64,000 nt of DNA from Trichoplax adhaerens (lineage: Eukaryota > Placozoa > Uniplacotomia > Trichoplacea > Trichoplacidae), in NCBI RefSeq assembly GCF_000150275.1, contig NW_002060954.1:287-64286 (forward strand), written 5' to 3'. The position numbers and the translations under genes are program-made. Under the pieces are notes generated by a model that worked only from the letters and a program-made list of their open reading frames with translations, made no database searches and had not been told where the DNA came from. This document shows, in pieces, positions 1 to 13,460 of this stretch. Each line of letters starts with the position of its first letter. The first letter of the stretch is position 1.

Positions 1-3000
1 CATCCTGTTATTCATTTTACTAGCTATTCAGTTCAACAATTAACAACTAATCATACTTTCTCGCATTCAAGTAAGAAAACAGTCATTTTAAAATATACCA
101 CTCTAATTTCCCATTCACAACATGATTTCTAACCAATCTCTATCATAATTATAGCAGTTCCTGACTGTAATGTACTGTAATGTGCCGTATGATATAGGCA
201 ATTACCCAATACCGTCATCTTAAATATTTACTGAGATTCTCAGTACGCGTACGAATGGAATAAACAGTCGTATCAGAAATTGGGACATTGTCTGACTCAG
301 TGCTCAGTACTGTACTGGCAATTGTACGACGTCTGTAAATAATTAAGTACAGTATGCTCTAGTCGGCATCGTGCACGCCTGCAGCAGTAGATTCTGTGAC
401 GATACTTATAAACTGCTGTAACGACGTTGATGAGATGTTCTATCGAAATGCTTAAATGAAATAAAAGGATAAAGGATAGAGATCTCTTCGATTAACACTT
501 GTGGGAATCGCATATATAAAAAAATTGGGCAGTCGGTAGGATGTCAATGACAAAACACTGTAACCCAAATTGGACCCCAATATTGAAAGCCTTACGCTTT
601 GTATCATTTGATTTTGAATTTAATGAAGTAGTTAAGGAGGAGATAATGGTACTCATCTTGCTCCGCGCTTTACCACCAGCAACCATCGAACCATTAACGA
701 CGGCCATACCGGACAAAGCACTAACTATTTACACTTATGACGAGCTAAAGGAAACTTTAAAGGCCAGACTTCTTATTCCGAAGCACACTGATAAAAAGAC
801 GCGTACAGCTATTAAGGGGTAAACTGCTCTCAGGCGAGTAGAAATAAAATTATACTGTAAAATGGACCTACGGAAATTGGCGGAGAACTATGAACTAGGA
901 ATAGGAAGTTCAAGTGATCTCATTTTAGAAACAGTTTTGTGACTAGTTAGAGGAACAGTATGTCCAAGAACATGTAATTCCACCCACCTTCCCTTCTAAT
1001 GAGCAGCGCTGCGGTATTTACACTACTCTTCGATGCTTTTATTAGTTGGCATTTAACTATGAAAAGGAGTAATATACACTATACCGGTATAGTATAACGC
1101 CAAATACGGGCGTGCGAATCTTTCAAAATGTTAATTATTAAATTTGCACTGAAGATTACTTTCTGGAAAATCTAGAGTGCGGCTGTATGTAAAGGCGTCG
1201 GTATCTTTCGCTATTGTACAGTATACTGTAGTGTATTGTACTTTACGTTAAATTACGGTAAAACAGCTAAGCCCGTGTTCTAGCGCGCATTAGCATCATA
1301 CATGCTACATACGAAAGCATAATGTAAAGTACAATACAACAGCTTGTACGGCATCCCAAACTGTGCAATGCACTACATCTGCGACATGGAGACCTTGCAA
1401 CCACTAAATTATTATTATTATTATAATTGTAAGCATGCAGTGTTAACTATGAAAGGATGTGGAAATTAATTATAGGTAAAGGCGTCGGTATCTTTCAAAG
1501 TGTCAGATTGTGCATAGATACTCAATCGTACAATCCGTCGGAGAGCCAGGAGTTGGTAAAGACTTATCGAGTGTGCACAAACCACGGTGTAATTTTTCAT
1601 GATGGCTGCAGTGTACGATTATACACAAGACGTTTTATTAAATTTTACTCGTAGTACCTAAAACGGTATTTTTCTCAGATTTACACTGCAACATTAGTTT
1701 TCCGGCGAAACGTTACCGGACTTAAACGTGCTTAGCACTATGTACTGTGCTTTGCTTAACCTTCGTTTCGATCGCGGACAAACAAACAGACTTTTATTTT
1801 TATATACTTTATGTAAGGATAAGGAGGATAAATTATGATATCCATGCCATGACACTCCTAAAAGTGATAACGGCCCAACAAATAATCTGTTTAGGGCTTT
1901 AGGCACGGAGCAATAGCGCAATACAGTAACAGTGTCATACAGTACAGTACCTGCCAGCGTATGAAAGTTAAATAAACTGCTACTTCGGTGCAGAGTTACT
2001 AGTTGCAATGTTACTTACTGTAAATACAGTATACTGTAACTTCGGAATTATTTTCTTATGAGCTTTAAGCTGGCTGTGAATATTGCAAAAGTGATATATG
2101 TTCTTTTATTAAAAATATATATATACGAGTTTACAGATACTAGTATTGTACGGTGTCAGAATTGCTAGATTGTTTTTTTGCATTCTGCAAGACTAACCAC
2201 CATATATCTTGTAGAGTTCATAGTATTGTAATTGAAAGACTTAGAAATTCCTGACGTTAAGTAACGGTACAATGTATTTTCATAACTGGATATTTATTCA
2301 TTATCTCCTAGCCGGTCTTCTTCGTGGTCGCTTTTCAGTCCCAATAAATAAGTTCTACCTTCTAAGATTTAAGTGCATCTCATTGATTTCAATGAAAGCC
2401 TATCTAGCTATCATACCTTTATGATCCTACTAAACCCCTTATATTACAGCGATTTATATCTAGTTGTAAATACTCTGTGTATGAAACCAGTAAGTGACCA
2501 TTAAAACGACAGGCACAATGCTAGTTTGTTATAGTAAAGTCCAATTCGATTTTATTAATCCAGCTATTTAGATGTTTTGTGGACCCTACGAATTAACTTA
2601 TATGATAAACTTAAATCCTGTATACGGATCTAATGTAGATTATGGTAGTATTTTTGATGCTAAACAGGAATCAATCTCAATGTTCCAACTATAAACTCAC
2701 GGCATTATTTCAATTTGGTTGCATTCTTTATTGTATTAAGCAGAATTCTTTATTTTATAAGTATACATATACTACGATATTATATTATTAAATTCGATGC
2801 CCACAAGTACTTTGACGGCTGAAATATTCACTGAGTTGACAACCAGCAAAGCGATCGCTCATTAGTATATATCAGTATGTACTAATGTACGCATTATAGC
2901 TAGAAGATTACACAAAATAAGCGCACTTGGCAGATTCGACCAGTATACAGTATGTATCACGTTGCCTATTAATTTTGATCTCTGATTTCAGATAATCATA

Positions 3001-4545
3001 TAATTATTTGCGTAACCAGATTAAAGTATAATAAAGAAATAAATTTACCATTATTTAAGCTACTAGTCTCACACAACCGCAGCGAAATCTACTCCGATAA
3101 TTCAGAAATAAATTCAATTAGCTTACTATGTATGAAGCGTAATTACAGCTGGACTAATTATAGCATGTATTGCAATACATGTATAAACACTCGATTGTAA
3201 AATTCAAACTGTACCGATAGATCAGTAATGCTATTCAAACGCAAATAAAATTTTGTAGAACAATTTTTGAAAATATTTTAGAAATTTTTATATGATTTCC
3301 TGCTGTTATAAATATCTATAAATTAAATTAAAAGCTATTAAAGTACAGTATGCAAAGTCTTAACTTAGAAGGCAATGATAACCTGCATAAGTAAGGAATT
3401 GTTTGCTTTCTAATTTTTTTTAAGAACAATAAATATTCAATGATTCGCCCAAGCAAGATATGTACGCAACATTCTTATCCTCGTAAACACCTAATACACG
3501 AACTTGTATTGGATATTAATTTAGAGTGTCAACTTAGCAGAAATTTTATAGTAAATTAACTAATTTAGGAGAATTATTAACGTCCCTGATGTGATTTTAA
3601 TGCGATCTTTTGGTAGTGATAAATGCAAGTCAAGCAAAGAAAGTACTGCATGGAAGGAGATACTTTATGATAATCATATTGCTGTAAGCGTATGCACGCA
3701 ACAACTTCAATAAAAGACATAAAATAGTAAATTGCAGAGTCCATATAATCAGCCAAAGATGAAAATACTATAATGATGTATTTTTAAGACAGAAAGAATT
3801 ATGCATAAATCATGAAATACTATGCATTAACAAAAGCAACCTGCTTGTCTGATAAGTCATAGAATCATCTGTCTATACATATCAATAAGGAAATATTTAG
3901 CCTACTCAATCAGTAGCAGTTCATTTATTAGACTCTAGCGAAAGGTTATTGTAACAGATATGTATCCGGCCATTGAACTAGATTTTAATCTGAATACATC
4001 TGTTTCAAAAACATAACGTTCTCATACTAATGGCGGCGTACTCCTCTAAGGCTCATTCCCATTAAAACTTTAGATGTCAACAGACATGCATAAAACGACT
4101 AGCTGTAACGTTATTTATTTTGTGTTTTGCGCGCTAGAAGCCACTACTTAGTCTGGTCTATCGCGTATGACCCAATTCTTACATCTTATCGTTCACTGCC
4201 TAGCAAAGCTTATTCGCATATACCTTTAAATTAAGTATCTTTTACTTACTTAGATACAGCAGGTAATAAGAGTATCTCTTATGATAGTAATACTAACACG
4301 CTACTATGCTAATATTACTACATGGCCGCATCACTTTCTACAATTGCAATCAATCAAGCATATGGCTGATCTGCGTTCTAATTAAAAATGTATAAATATA
4401 AAATTTATTTATTCACTATATTATCAAAGAAATTAACACGTGAAGAGTTTATTTAAAAATTGTTATACGCATTTAGGTATCTAAAAGCCGCTGACATATG
4501 ACAAGATGAATCCCAAAACCTGCTTATCTAACTAGTAATTTGAAC
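1..4545. other. No firm gene; AT-rich intergenic DNA
   Basis: I see no exon chain supported by splice sites and family resemblance. One 93-codon open frame on + (541-822) has a hydrophobic and acidic composition, with LLRALPPA followed by TYDELKETLKARL, faintly like the gag region of an LTR retroelement. It has no partner domains or terminal repeats, so I do not call it a gene. A short ATT-rich microsatellite lies near 1410. The terminal exon of the TMEM72-like gene on the minus strand should lie just below 4546, but I could not place it. Confidence 0.5.
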
Positions 4546-5272
4546 CATATACTTCTCCCGTATCTTTTCCTTCTGTATCTTCCGCTGTAGACTCATCGTT
4601 GCCTATTTATATCATAGCAGAAAGAGACTATATAAGAGGATTGTATATAGCACATTTTGAAAAACTATACAGAATCATACCGTGCTTATCTCCAGATATT
4701 TTGGAAGCCGGTAAATTTTCTTCAGCTTTTTCGCTGTCGGTATTTGATTTCTCTTGTGATTCAAGTTTGCCATACTTAAATTGTTTCTTCTTTTTTCTTG
4801 ATTTGGTGAAATAGGGCCTCTGAGGATCTGCTTCCTCGTCAATGCAACCTCTGATTTCGGTAAAGAAAAAATAAGCGAAGAAGAGTATTACAGTAATTCA
4901 TAAAATCATGTTATTTTGATCGAAATTCCTAATGTGTAAATAATTAATTGAACCTTATTAGGTACAAAATGGCTAAAATAATCAACAACACTCCACTTGC
5001 TATCGCTATCGGAACAGCTTTAGGATGAATGAAGCAAACTACTGATAATGGCAGATATATTATTGATCTTCTCCAATTCTGGATCCACATTATACCATTC
5101 CAGAACTTTGTAGGACAGCTATCCTCTCTTAAAAGTAAATGCAATGGCTAAGATTTAACCATTTTCTGAAAGTTTACTAAATGTGCACTTAACCGTAAAC
5201 ATAAACGCAGATTGAAAATCTTCAAGTGCTAAACTCACCTAAAGCAGCAGCATTTGTTAATGATCCATGTAA
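4546..5272 (-). CDS. TMEM72-like multi-pass membrane protein gene (3' part only)
   Basis: Four minus-strand exons join in phase: 5239-5272, 4954-5125, 4681-4850 and 4546-4602. The 4954-5125 exon encodes a tryptophan-rich stretch followed by two membrane segments, containing YLPLSVVCFIHP and then a long Ile/Leu/Ala helix. The next exon gives a charged cytoplasmic tail with a SRKKKKQ basic cluster, then acidic Ser/Glu-rich sequence. This order (helix ending in LSVxCFxHP, second helix, KRKK tail) resembles vertebrate TMEM72, a membrane protein of unknown function. The start and the stop were not found. A possible first exon lies near 6470, where ATG opens an acidic peptide, but I could not connect it. 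The coding nature is fairly secure from phase and composition; the family name is moderate. Confidence 0.5.
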
Positions 5273-7695
5273 CTTCCAGAAATGTTACAAATGACGTTAT
5301 TATTCTATTAAGTATCAATTAGATGCGATTATCGAATATTTTATTAATTACTGTAATAGATATCTAAATATAGTAAGTATGTTTCAGTTATGAATGTATC
5401 TTTGCTCGTACATATTCATATATGCTACAAGTAATTTTCAGCGTACTTGCTCGTACTGTATGCACTGAAAACATACTAACACTTACATTAATCCGACACC
5501 GAAGGGAACCTGAGATTTCATAGTTACGACCTTGACAGCTATTCCCCACATAACTAAACAAAAAATTAAGTTCGTTACCTAGAAACCTCTATAGTAGTCC
5601 CAATATTTCAAAATATTGTTCCTTAGCAGTTCGAATTTAGTTCTTTAAATGAATGGTTGACATTTCACTACTGCAACGCATGGCCTTGAAAATGCAAACA
5701 CAGCTTTGCTTCTCGGACTCTTGATTAGACTATTTATATCTCATGAATGAATGAAGCTGAATGTGTGGTCTCAGATGAAACCCTCGGTATAATATAGTCT
5801 TATATAAATCTCTATTATTACGTTACTGTAAAATAGCGATACTACAGCTTAAGAGTATAAATCATCAATACCGATATTGCATAAAACTATAATTTTTGAT
5901 TAAACTCTTTTGTCAAAAGGCGATTGATAGATCTATTACGGCAACTAATTTAAAACTATCGATTATTTAAATCATTTTGACTTATAAAGAAATGCTGTAA
6001 TTCACCAAGTGCATGGCAAATAAATTATAGATGTAGAAAGTGCGCAAAACATTCAGGGAAACATAGAAGATCGATCGATGTGCTATAAATTGACGATTAA
6101 ACAATTAATCGTAAATTAACATGGTCTTGGTCATTTAATAAATTTGAGGATTGTGACTTCTCAGCAACAACTAAACGATCAGTACTGAAACTTGTTAGCA
6201 TCAAATTACAGGAAGTTACTAGTTTAAAGTAACAATAGAAAGTAAAGATAAAGCAATGAATTTAAGTTACAAATCTGTACTTCCATGCAGTGACTTGAAT
6301 GTAGTGAGTAAGAAAAGACATAAATACTTTATAGAAATTGTTTTATCTTACACACCCAGGAAAAATATTATACCCAGTATTCTCGTAACTGTTGTAAAAT
6401 AACGTAATATACATGCTAAGGTTTTAGGCACACAGCCAGGCGGTACTTCTTCATTTTCGTTATCGGCCATAATGATTTATAGAAAGTAGTCAATCAGTAC
6501 TCGAGCTTACGGAGACTAATAACTACCGCTCATGTAACCAATACAATAAAAGATAAGGTGTCAAGGGTGTTATTTCAACTATTACTCTGATGCTAGCGGA
6601 ACATATGGTGCATTACTAGTTTTTCTCATACCATAATTACACAGTATTTTCCATAAATGGTGGTCTTAAGTAAAAATTGCCATAAATATTAGAATGATGT
6701 ATTCCTCTTCTGTTGATAATAATAATAAAGAAGGTAATCATAGTTATTCCGCCAGAATCTATGGTAGGAAAACTTATTGCATACTTTATTAGATGGCGGT
6801 GTGGTACTTTCTGATTGATCAAGGTATTCATCCCGTATTGATTCATGCGGTGACTCATTCCCTGTTCAGTAGTCAATTTCGGTAATAAATAATCATTTTT
6901 TACAATTTGTCGTTCCTATACAACTATTGTGAATGATTCGAGTAATTCTCTCATTCATTTCTCTTGCTCTTATACCTCTCGTATCTATGAAATGCTCAAT
7001 GTCTTTGTAATAACATGCACAAGTAATTTATAGGGCACACTGATAAGCTACATTGAAATTACAGCTACAATATTTTTATAGATACAGTACTCCGTAAATA
7101 TCTTAGTTAAAAGCTATATCGATCGATATTGACAATAATATAATGAGTCTGCCCCGCCACCTTCTCCCGCGCCTGGTCAGGCTTGCAAAGAAATCCCTTG
7201 TTCATATGCTCATATTACAGCGAGTGTACTGTACAGTAAAGATCTGTGAAAATGCTATGGTCTCACTCCGAAATCAGTAGAAATAATAATTAATTAACGT
7301 AATCAAGTGGATTCAGCCGATAGACATACTGTACACTTGTTAGCTATTGCTGCTATTGTCTTATAAATCCCTGACAAAGGCAATATGAGAGAAATGATGT
7401 TTCTCCTTTTTGTATGTAGTTGATTATACATATTACACGTATATATAAACATATATACAGTCCAGGCAGCTAGTTATACGGGCATTCAACTACAAACCGG
7501 AATACAATAAGTAAATAAATACATCATATCAAAAATTTACTCAGTTATGGTTTTATGATTATGGTACTCTTTAAATCACGCAAGCTATTGAACTTGCGGT
7601 ATACAGTAAACCGTACTACTAGTATAATAGTATGTAGTACAGTAAGTACTACGTGCAGTTCTGCGTAACAAGCTTAAACCCTAAGAACATCACGT

Positions 7696-9185
7696 GTACT
7701 GTATGTACGCTATTGTACTGTACAGTACAGTATTCGTGTACACCAGTTTCGGCAATTGCTGCAGCTCCAGCGGGGAAACTGAAGTTGTAAAGTTAAGTTA
7801 ATATGAAGTATTGTATAGTATTATTACTATTGTATACCGTACAGTACTATATGTGAACGTTGGGCTATCACTTATTTATCAGTCAAAGTCATAAATTTAG
7901 TCACTTGCATCTACTGTATCTGCTAGATTTGCAGTCACAGTTCAATAAAAAAGCTCAGATTTAGTACAGCATATCCCTTTTCTTCGATCTTTTTAGTACT
8001 GTGGACTTACTGTTAGTACAGTACAGTACACTGGTACAGTAGCTTAGTTTAAGACTTACTGTACTGTACGTATAGTACTTAGTGTTGGTACTTACAGTGC
8101 TGTACTGTAATTTGCCTGCGGTTGGGATAGAAAACCCTTCGGTACGATGTATATTTTAATAAACACTAGTACGAACTCACGTCGCTTTGCTGACGGTTTA
8201 CGATATGTACCCATTTGTTAATAATTAATAGATAGTATTACCATTCGACATTATATATATCCCGGTAATAGCCAGGCACTACTATATTGATAGCTATGCT
8301 TCTAGAATACTACTTTTCAATAATGCATTCACGGATGAAATGCTATGAAATGCTATATTAAGATTGGTTAATGGTCCAAAACACATTATGACAACTAATG
8401 TACTGTACTGTACTGTACTGTACAGTACGGTGATGGACTTACAGTACCAAGTTAAGATTAGCAGGTACTGGTACAGTAGCGTACAGTACGGTACTGTACT
8501 GTACTGTACATTGTACAATATCTACAGTACAGTGCGGTACAATGTCCTTAGTACTGTGGTCAATTCTATACCAATCATTATAATGTGTCTAAGGATCGCT
8601 TGCGTATGCAAGCAAAGCTTGTTCTGTCGATGACAATCGTTATAAGAAAATGTAACAATCAAAATGGCTATGTAGAAAACTCTATAAAGATTCTATGTTT
8701 ATTCAATTTTTATCAGAGTATTACATCAAATCAAAATTTAAAGGCCCAGTGGCCACCCTTAGCGATATAACGAATACTATTTTAAAAATCAATACTCTGC
8801 AGAAATTGCTACCTTAGAGCTATTCGTTTTACATGAAGAAATCTTTAGGTAAAAAGTACTGTAAAAATCTTATACAGACCTATTGAAATAAACCCATAAT
8901 CACATTCATCTAACAGTAGTATATTGTCACAGTCAATGTAAGGATTCGGGCATTCTTATGTCAAACACCCCCTCGCTGCTCGTTTAAAAGGGTGGGGTGG
9001 TCGGGATACTGTACACTGTACAGTACATTGTACATTTTACAGTATTATTAATATTGATAACGTGTACAGTACTGTACAGTACCGTACAGTACGGTACTGT
9101 ACTGTACAGTGTACAGTATAGTACAGTACGGTATACATTATGTATTATTATTTATTAATATGAATACTGTACTGTGTACAGTATT
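7696..9185. repeat. TACTG/TACAG pentamer arrays upstream of the tetraspanin
   Basis: Runs of TACTG that flip to TACAG at TGTACA centres occur near 7696-7742, 8014-8110, 8398-8550 and 9005-9185. The last run ends about 90 bases before the tetraspanin ATG. Because TACAG is the register-shifted reverse complement of TACTG, each flip point is the centre of a perfect inverted repeat. Variants with GTACGGTAC are interspersed. The family recurs at the 5' side of most other genes in the window. Confidence 0.85.
8161..8250 (+). repeat. Dispersed repeat, copy 1
   Basis: About 85 bases containing CGTCGCTTTGCTGACGG and then GATAGTATTACCATT recur at 23551-23630 in the same orientation with few differences. 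A small deletion lies in the middle. Each copy sits next to pentamer-array sequence and upstream of a + strand gene. There is no coding potential. It may be a fragment of a non-autonomous mobile element. Confidence 0.7.
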
Positions 9186-9275
9186 TATTATTGTCGTAGG
9201 TCGTGAGTACTTGTAACAGTATTTGTTATTTTTTGTTTTTTTTCAACGACGACTTTTACAGTCAAGTAAGTGGCA

Positions 9276-11144
9276 ATGGGTAAAGGTAGTCGCGATTCCG
9301 ATTCAGAAGTTTCACTGTGTGTGAAATATACGTTATTCTTCTTTAATATAATATTTTGGGTGAGTTTTCCCTAATTTTTGTATTACCGTGAGTTAATATT
9401 ATTCAACACCGATCACCTAATTGCCGCACAGTTGTATTAACTATAAAATCCCCGTATTTTATACAAGAGAATCCTTGCATGTATTTTTATGGGAGACTGT
9501 ATTCGAATATACGTGTGAATATAAACTACTTGTGAAATGAATTTGATCGCATGTTCGCTATCGGAAGTTAATAGCTAAATCTTAGATTTTCTCTAGGTTT
9601 GATTCTACTGTACAACAATCTTGATAAAACGCTCTACCACAGTACAATAGCTCCTGACGGAGCTCTTCGTCTTTGATGATTTGCCTTCGTCAAATGGCTA
9701 CTACCCTTAGAAAAAGCTAGATTATTTATTACCACACCTGCTGTCTGTCTTGTACTAAGTGGAAGCTAATTACAATCATATTTATATCTTAGCTGATTGG
9801 ATGTTTTATAGTTGGTGTCAGCATCTATGCCAGAACTGAAAAAGGATTTCAAGACGGTTTTGCTAGTTTAGCATATGATCCTGTTATGATCTTGTTAGTT
9901 GTTGGTGTCGTAATTTTCATTTTGGGCTTTTCTGGATGCGTTGGAGCCTTAAGAGAAAATACCTGTCTCCTTCGATTCGTAAGTTTATGACACTGATTTT
10001 TTAAACATACATTTGATCATTGCAATCAGAGATTTAAATGATTAGGTCTTAAATTAACCGCATTCACTCGTACTTTAAATATAAGTTTGGAATCTTTTTG
10101 GGCCTGATCCTACTTGCAGAGGGTACGGTTGCTGTGTTGATATTTGTCTACCAAGCGCAGGTTTGCAGGAGAAGTAAAATTTATTCCCTAGGTGTCCACT
10201 AATACAACAGTGCCATTGTTTTCATTTGCGTATCGATTTGGCTATTTCATATGGTTTTATATTCCAAAAATCTGAAATATATTAATTACCTGTAAGAAGT
10301 GTAACAACTAAGTACTAAGACACGTTTTCAATGTAATATAACCGAATTTTAAGGTTAAGGCTTTTGTCGAAGATCAGTTACGAGGTGCAATTAAAAAATA
10401 TCGAGATGATGTTGATCTACAGAACCTGATTGATTTTATTCAACGTCAGGTAAATTTATCGTGTCTTCTGCCTTTTAGAATAACTCATTTAATGCTCCTA
10501 CATTTTGTAAATTTAAAATTCTAGTTTCGATGTTGCGGTGTGGTGGGATACAAAGACTGGGACGCTAATATTTACTTTAATTGCACAAAAAGCAATCCTA
10601 GTCGCGAAGCTTGTGGAGTACCATTTTCTTGTTGCAGAAATGTACGTTAGGATCATCAGTTTTAAAGCAATGTCAATATTTGTTATGGGCAGTATTTCAT
10701 ATGTGATGATTTTTCATAAATGTAATTCCTTCACTAGTCAACCATCAACACTCAATGTGGTTACGATGTGCGCAGTCAGGGGGTATGTTTTTGGTATTGG
10801 CTGTGATTGTCTTCTTAACTGTAAATTCTAGATCTTACTTCTTTGATTTTATGTTTTAATATTGTTTATAGGCAAGCAACTCTGTCATAGATCGCATTTA
10901 TACTACAGGGTGTGTTGATAACGTCGTGGCATTCCTGAAAGACAACCTTTATGTTGTTGCTGGAGTTGCTATTGGAATCGGTGTAACGCAGGTGACGTAT
11001 ATAAATAGTAGTAAACTTTAAAATTAGTAATTATATTAAAATAATACATCAGTAATCATTCCGTTCTATTGCCATTTTCAGCTACTGGCTATTATGTGTT
11101 CTTTCCGTCTCATAAACGATATTCAACGTCAAATGAATAAGTGA
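9276..11144 (+). CDS. TspanC8-type tetraspanin (Tspan5/14/17/33-like)
   Basis: Eight exons join in frame to 261 codons: 9276-9359, 9793-9978, 10086-10160, 10354-10449, 10525-10641, 10738-10782, 10872-10991, 11082-11144 (TGA). Four membrane helices lie near residues 17-40, 61-85, 90-113 and 230-255. The large loop begins with the CCG motif (150-152) and carries eight cysteines, ending with NTQCGYDV and TTGCVDN. Eight loop cysteines mark the TspanC8 group, which in animals escorts the ADAM10 protease to the cell surface; that partner role is family knowledge, not visible here. Length matches the family (about 260-290). The start is the first in-frame ATG and leaves a short Ser/Asp-rich cytoplasmic tail. 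Pentamer arrays end about 90 bases upstream. All introns begin GT and end AG. Confidence 0.93.
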
Positions 11145-13460
11145 ATAAGCCCGATTGTACCATGGATGTCTCATTTCAACGCAGATGTATTAATTGATGC
11201 CTATCTGCAGTATTTATAGCAGCAAATTCGTCATTCACGTTATATTATCTCTAAATTCCTTATACTAAATTCCATGGTACATTTCTACTAATTTCGAATA
11301 TGTATTACTGTTTATTCATGCCCTTTAAGCTTACGTTTATAGTAGTGCTTTGTATAAAATCAAGGGTTACATAAGTTACTATTTTGGTAAGATTTCAGTA
11401 CACGAACGAACGTTAAGAACTTTTTACCATAGGTCTATATATATTATAATATAGGATTACTGGCTTAGTAACGATAAGAAGCCGACTTCAATAGACCTTC
11501 TAGCTCTTTAATTTTTCTAGTTTTACTGTATTTGTCCAAGTTAGCTTCTCTGCTCTGAGTTAAGTAATTGGATAATTATTTAACGCAACCTCATGCGAAC
11601 CTAATATTTCTAATCGTAGAATGTAATCATTCGTATATAACGTCTTGTTTATAATATAATGAATTAAATCGGATATACAACTAATGTAAGTTAAAATTGA
11701 TAAGGTAGTGTGTAGCATAATTATGGGTTAGCCATTGTTAGACATGATAAATGTCTAATTATATATATAATTATGGTTACTATTGGAAGTTAATCATGGT
11801 ACTAGTTTGACGATAATAGTCTTGTATCATACCAGTAATGGAATCGCTCCAAGTTTAGCTAATGAGTAATCCGTTAAAGCTTGAAAATAAACTTTTTGGT
11901 AATGTCATGTCCTTGATAAATACGCGTATGACCAGAACTTGCAATTAGGCACAAAATGCACGCATACCCAGTAGTTGCAAATATGAAGTATGCAAATACA
12001 GTATAAAGGCATGTATATGTATATACATATATATATACGTGAACGTCGAAAAATTTAGATCTCTATTGATCTGGCATGTACGCGTACAGTATACTCGTAC
12101 ATACATAATTACGTAATCGGCTATATGATTAATTTTTAATTATGAATAATGGTGTAATACAGACTACTGCTAATTCTTTCTTTATGATTCTTCGCATGTA
12201 GAGCATAATATTTTAAAGAGTAGGTACAGCATTAATCTATTACAAGACAGATGGTTCCTATATATACGCGCTCGTATATGTTGGTTGGATCTAAGACATC
12301 CGTAACGTATTTCGTACTGTAGATTTCTATCACTTATGATAAGTTATAGCTTTGTCGAGTCTATCATATTACAGGAAATACAACACATAGGATTAATAGT
12401 AAAAATTAGAATTGGAAGGTTAATCTTAAAAATTGATAACTACTAACACTAAATTCTTCGAATCTCTTTAAGGAAAACGGTAATTCCGATAGTATTAGTA
12501 TTAGCGTGCGATAAGAAATAGTTATATATATATTGCTAAAAGTTCGATATAATCGTTTCAAACAGGTATAGTTATGCACAAATAAAAAATTCATTTTGCT
12601 GCCTTGAAACTAGCATTACCCGGTGTTAGAATTACCGTTCAATTAAGTGAGGACAAACACAGGTATATTCCCCTTCTACTCGGATTTCATGATCTAATTT
12701 CAGTGTCAAAATTGTAGGTAACACTTAGAATACATACAATAAACTATAATTGTGTATAGCCCACTTATGATCGAGTGTACAGGTATATATACAAATCTAC
12801 CGCTATTTCTACTTTATTCGTTTATTCAAACAGTTACTATCAAGCATACATATCTCAGTAAATCGGAAACAAGGCATTCATTGAAAAGATTCCAAGCATT
12901 AATTCTTTATGTACATTACTTTAAAAACGGGGATTAATACAATATCGCTAATGAAAGCTAAAGAACAGTCTTAATGTTAAGGCCCTTTAGAGATCAATTG
13001 TAAACGTGGTTAAATACCACCTATTCCAATATATCCCCTCTATATAAAATTACACTTAAATTGTTACAGTATCCGTCTAGAAGCTCAGAATTTCACAATG
13101 TCAGTGTTTAACGAACGACGCAAGCTAAGCTTCATGAGAGCAAAGTTACAACGTGGCTTGCTATACAAAGCTGACAATATCCTTAATACTTAAGTAGTTG
13201 TACAAAAGATTTTCCTATTACGCAAGTACGAAGACATAATTATCATACAAATCTCCCATTATACTATCAGGCGGCTGACTTAAATCAAAGGCAACGTTTT
13301 AGTGTATTACATACGCGGTAAGTTTCAATATCTAATTTTTAATGAACCAAAGCAAAAGATCTCACTGATTGGAATTTTACAACTCTGATTATAGTATGTA
13401 AAATTGTAGCGTGGTATTCTTCCAATTTAAATACACAACTCTAATGATAACAAAAAATGT
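11145..13460. other. Convergent gap, tetraspanin 3' end to LEO1 3' end
   Basis: About 2.3 kb of AT-rich DNA with no exon chain I can support. Only isolated TACTG-type motifs occur (for example near 12080), in contrast to the dense arrays at gene 5' sides. Short runs of TA dinucleotides lie near 12005-12030. Confidence 0.6.

Larger units (their letters stand above)
5273..9275. other. Gap between TMEM72-like gene and tetraspanin
   Basis: The missing 5' exons of the TMEM72-like gene probably lie in the left part. Open minus-strand stretches near 5490-5565 and 5660-5740, and an ATG at 6468-6470, are candidates that I could not join in phase. The right part (from about 7700) is dominated by TACTG/TACAG motifs, listed separately. 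Open frames there that encode YCTVQYST-type peptides are translations of the repeat. Confidence 0.45.

Noticed and set aside
541-822. 93-codon + ORF with faint gag-like look
   Set aside because: No zinc knuckle, protease or polymerase nearby and no terminal repeats; resemblance too weak to call a retroelement.
8294-8633. Open frames on both strands with YCTVQYST-like peptides (also 16739-16975, 17575-17832, 24338-24523, 35573-35770, 61872-62216)
   Set aside because: They translate TACTG/TACAG pentamers, which lack stops in several frames. The peptides are repeat echoes, not proteins.
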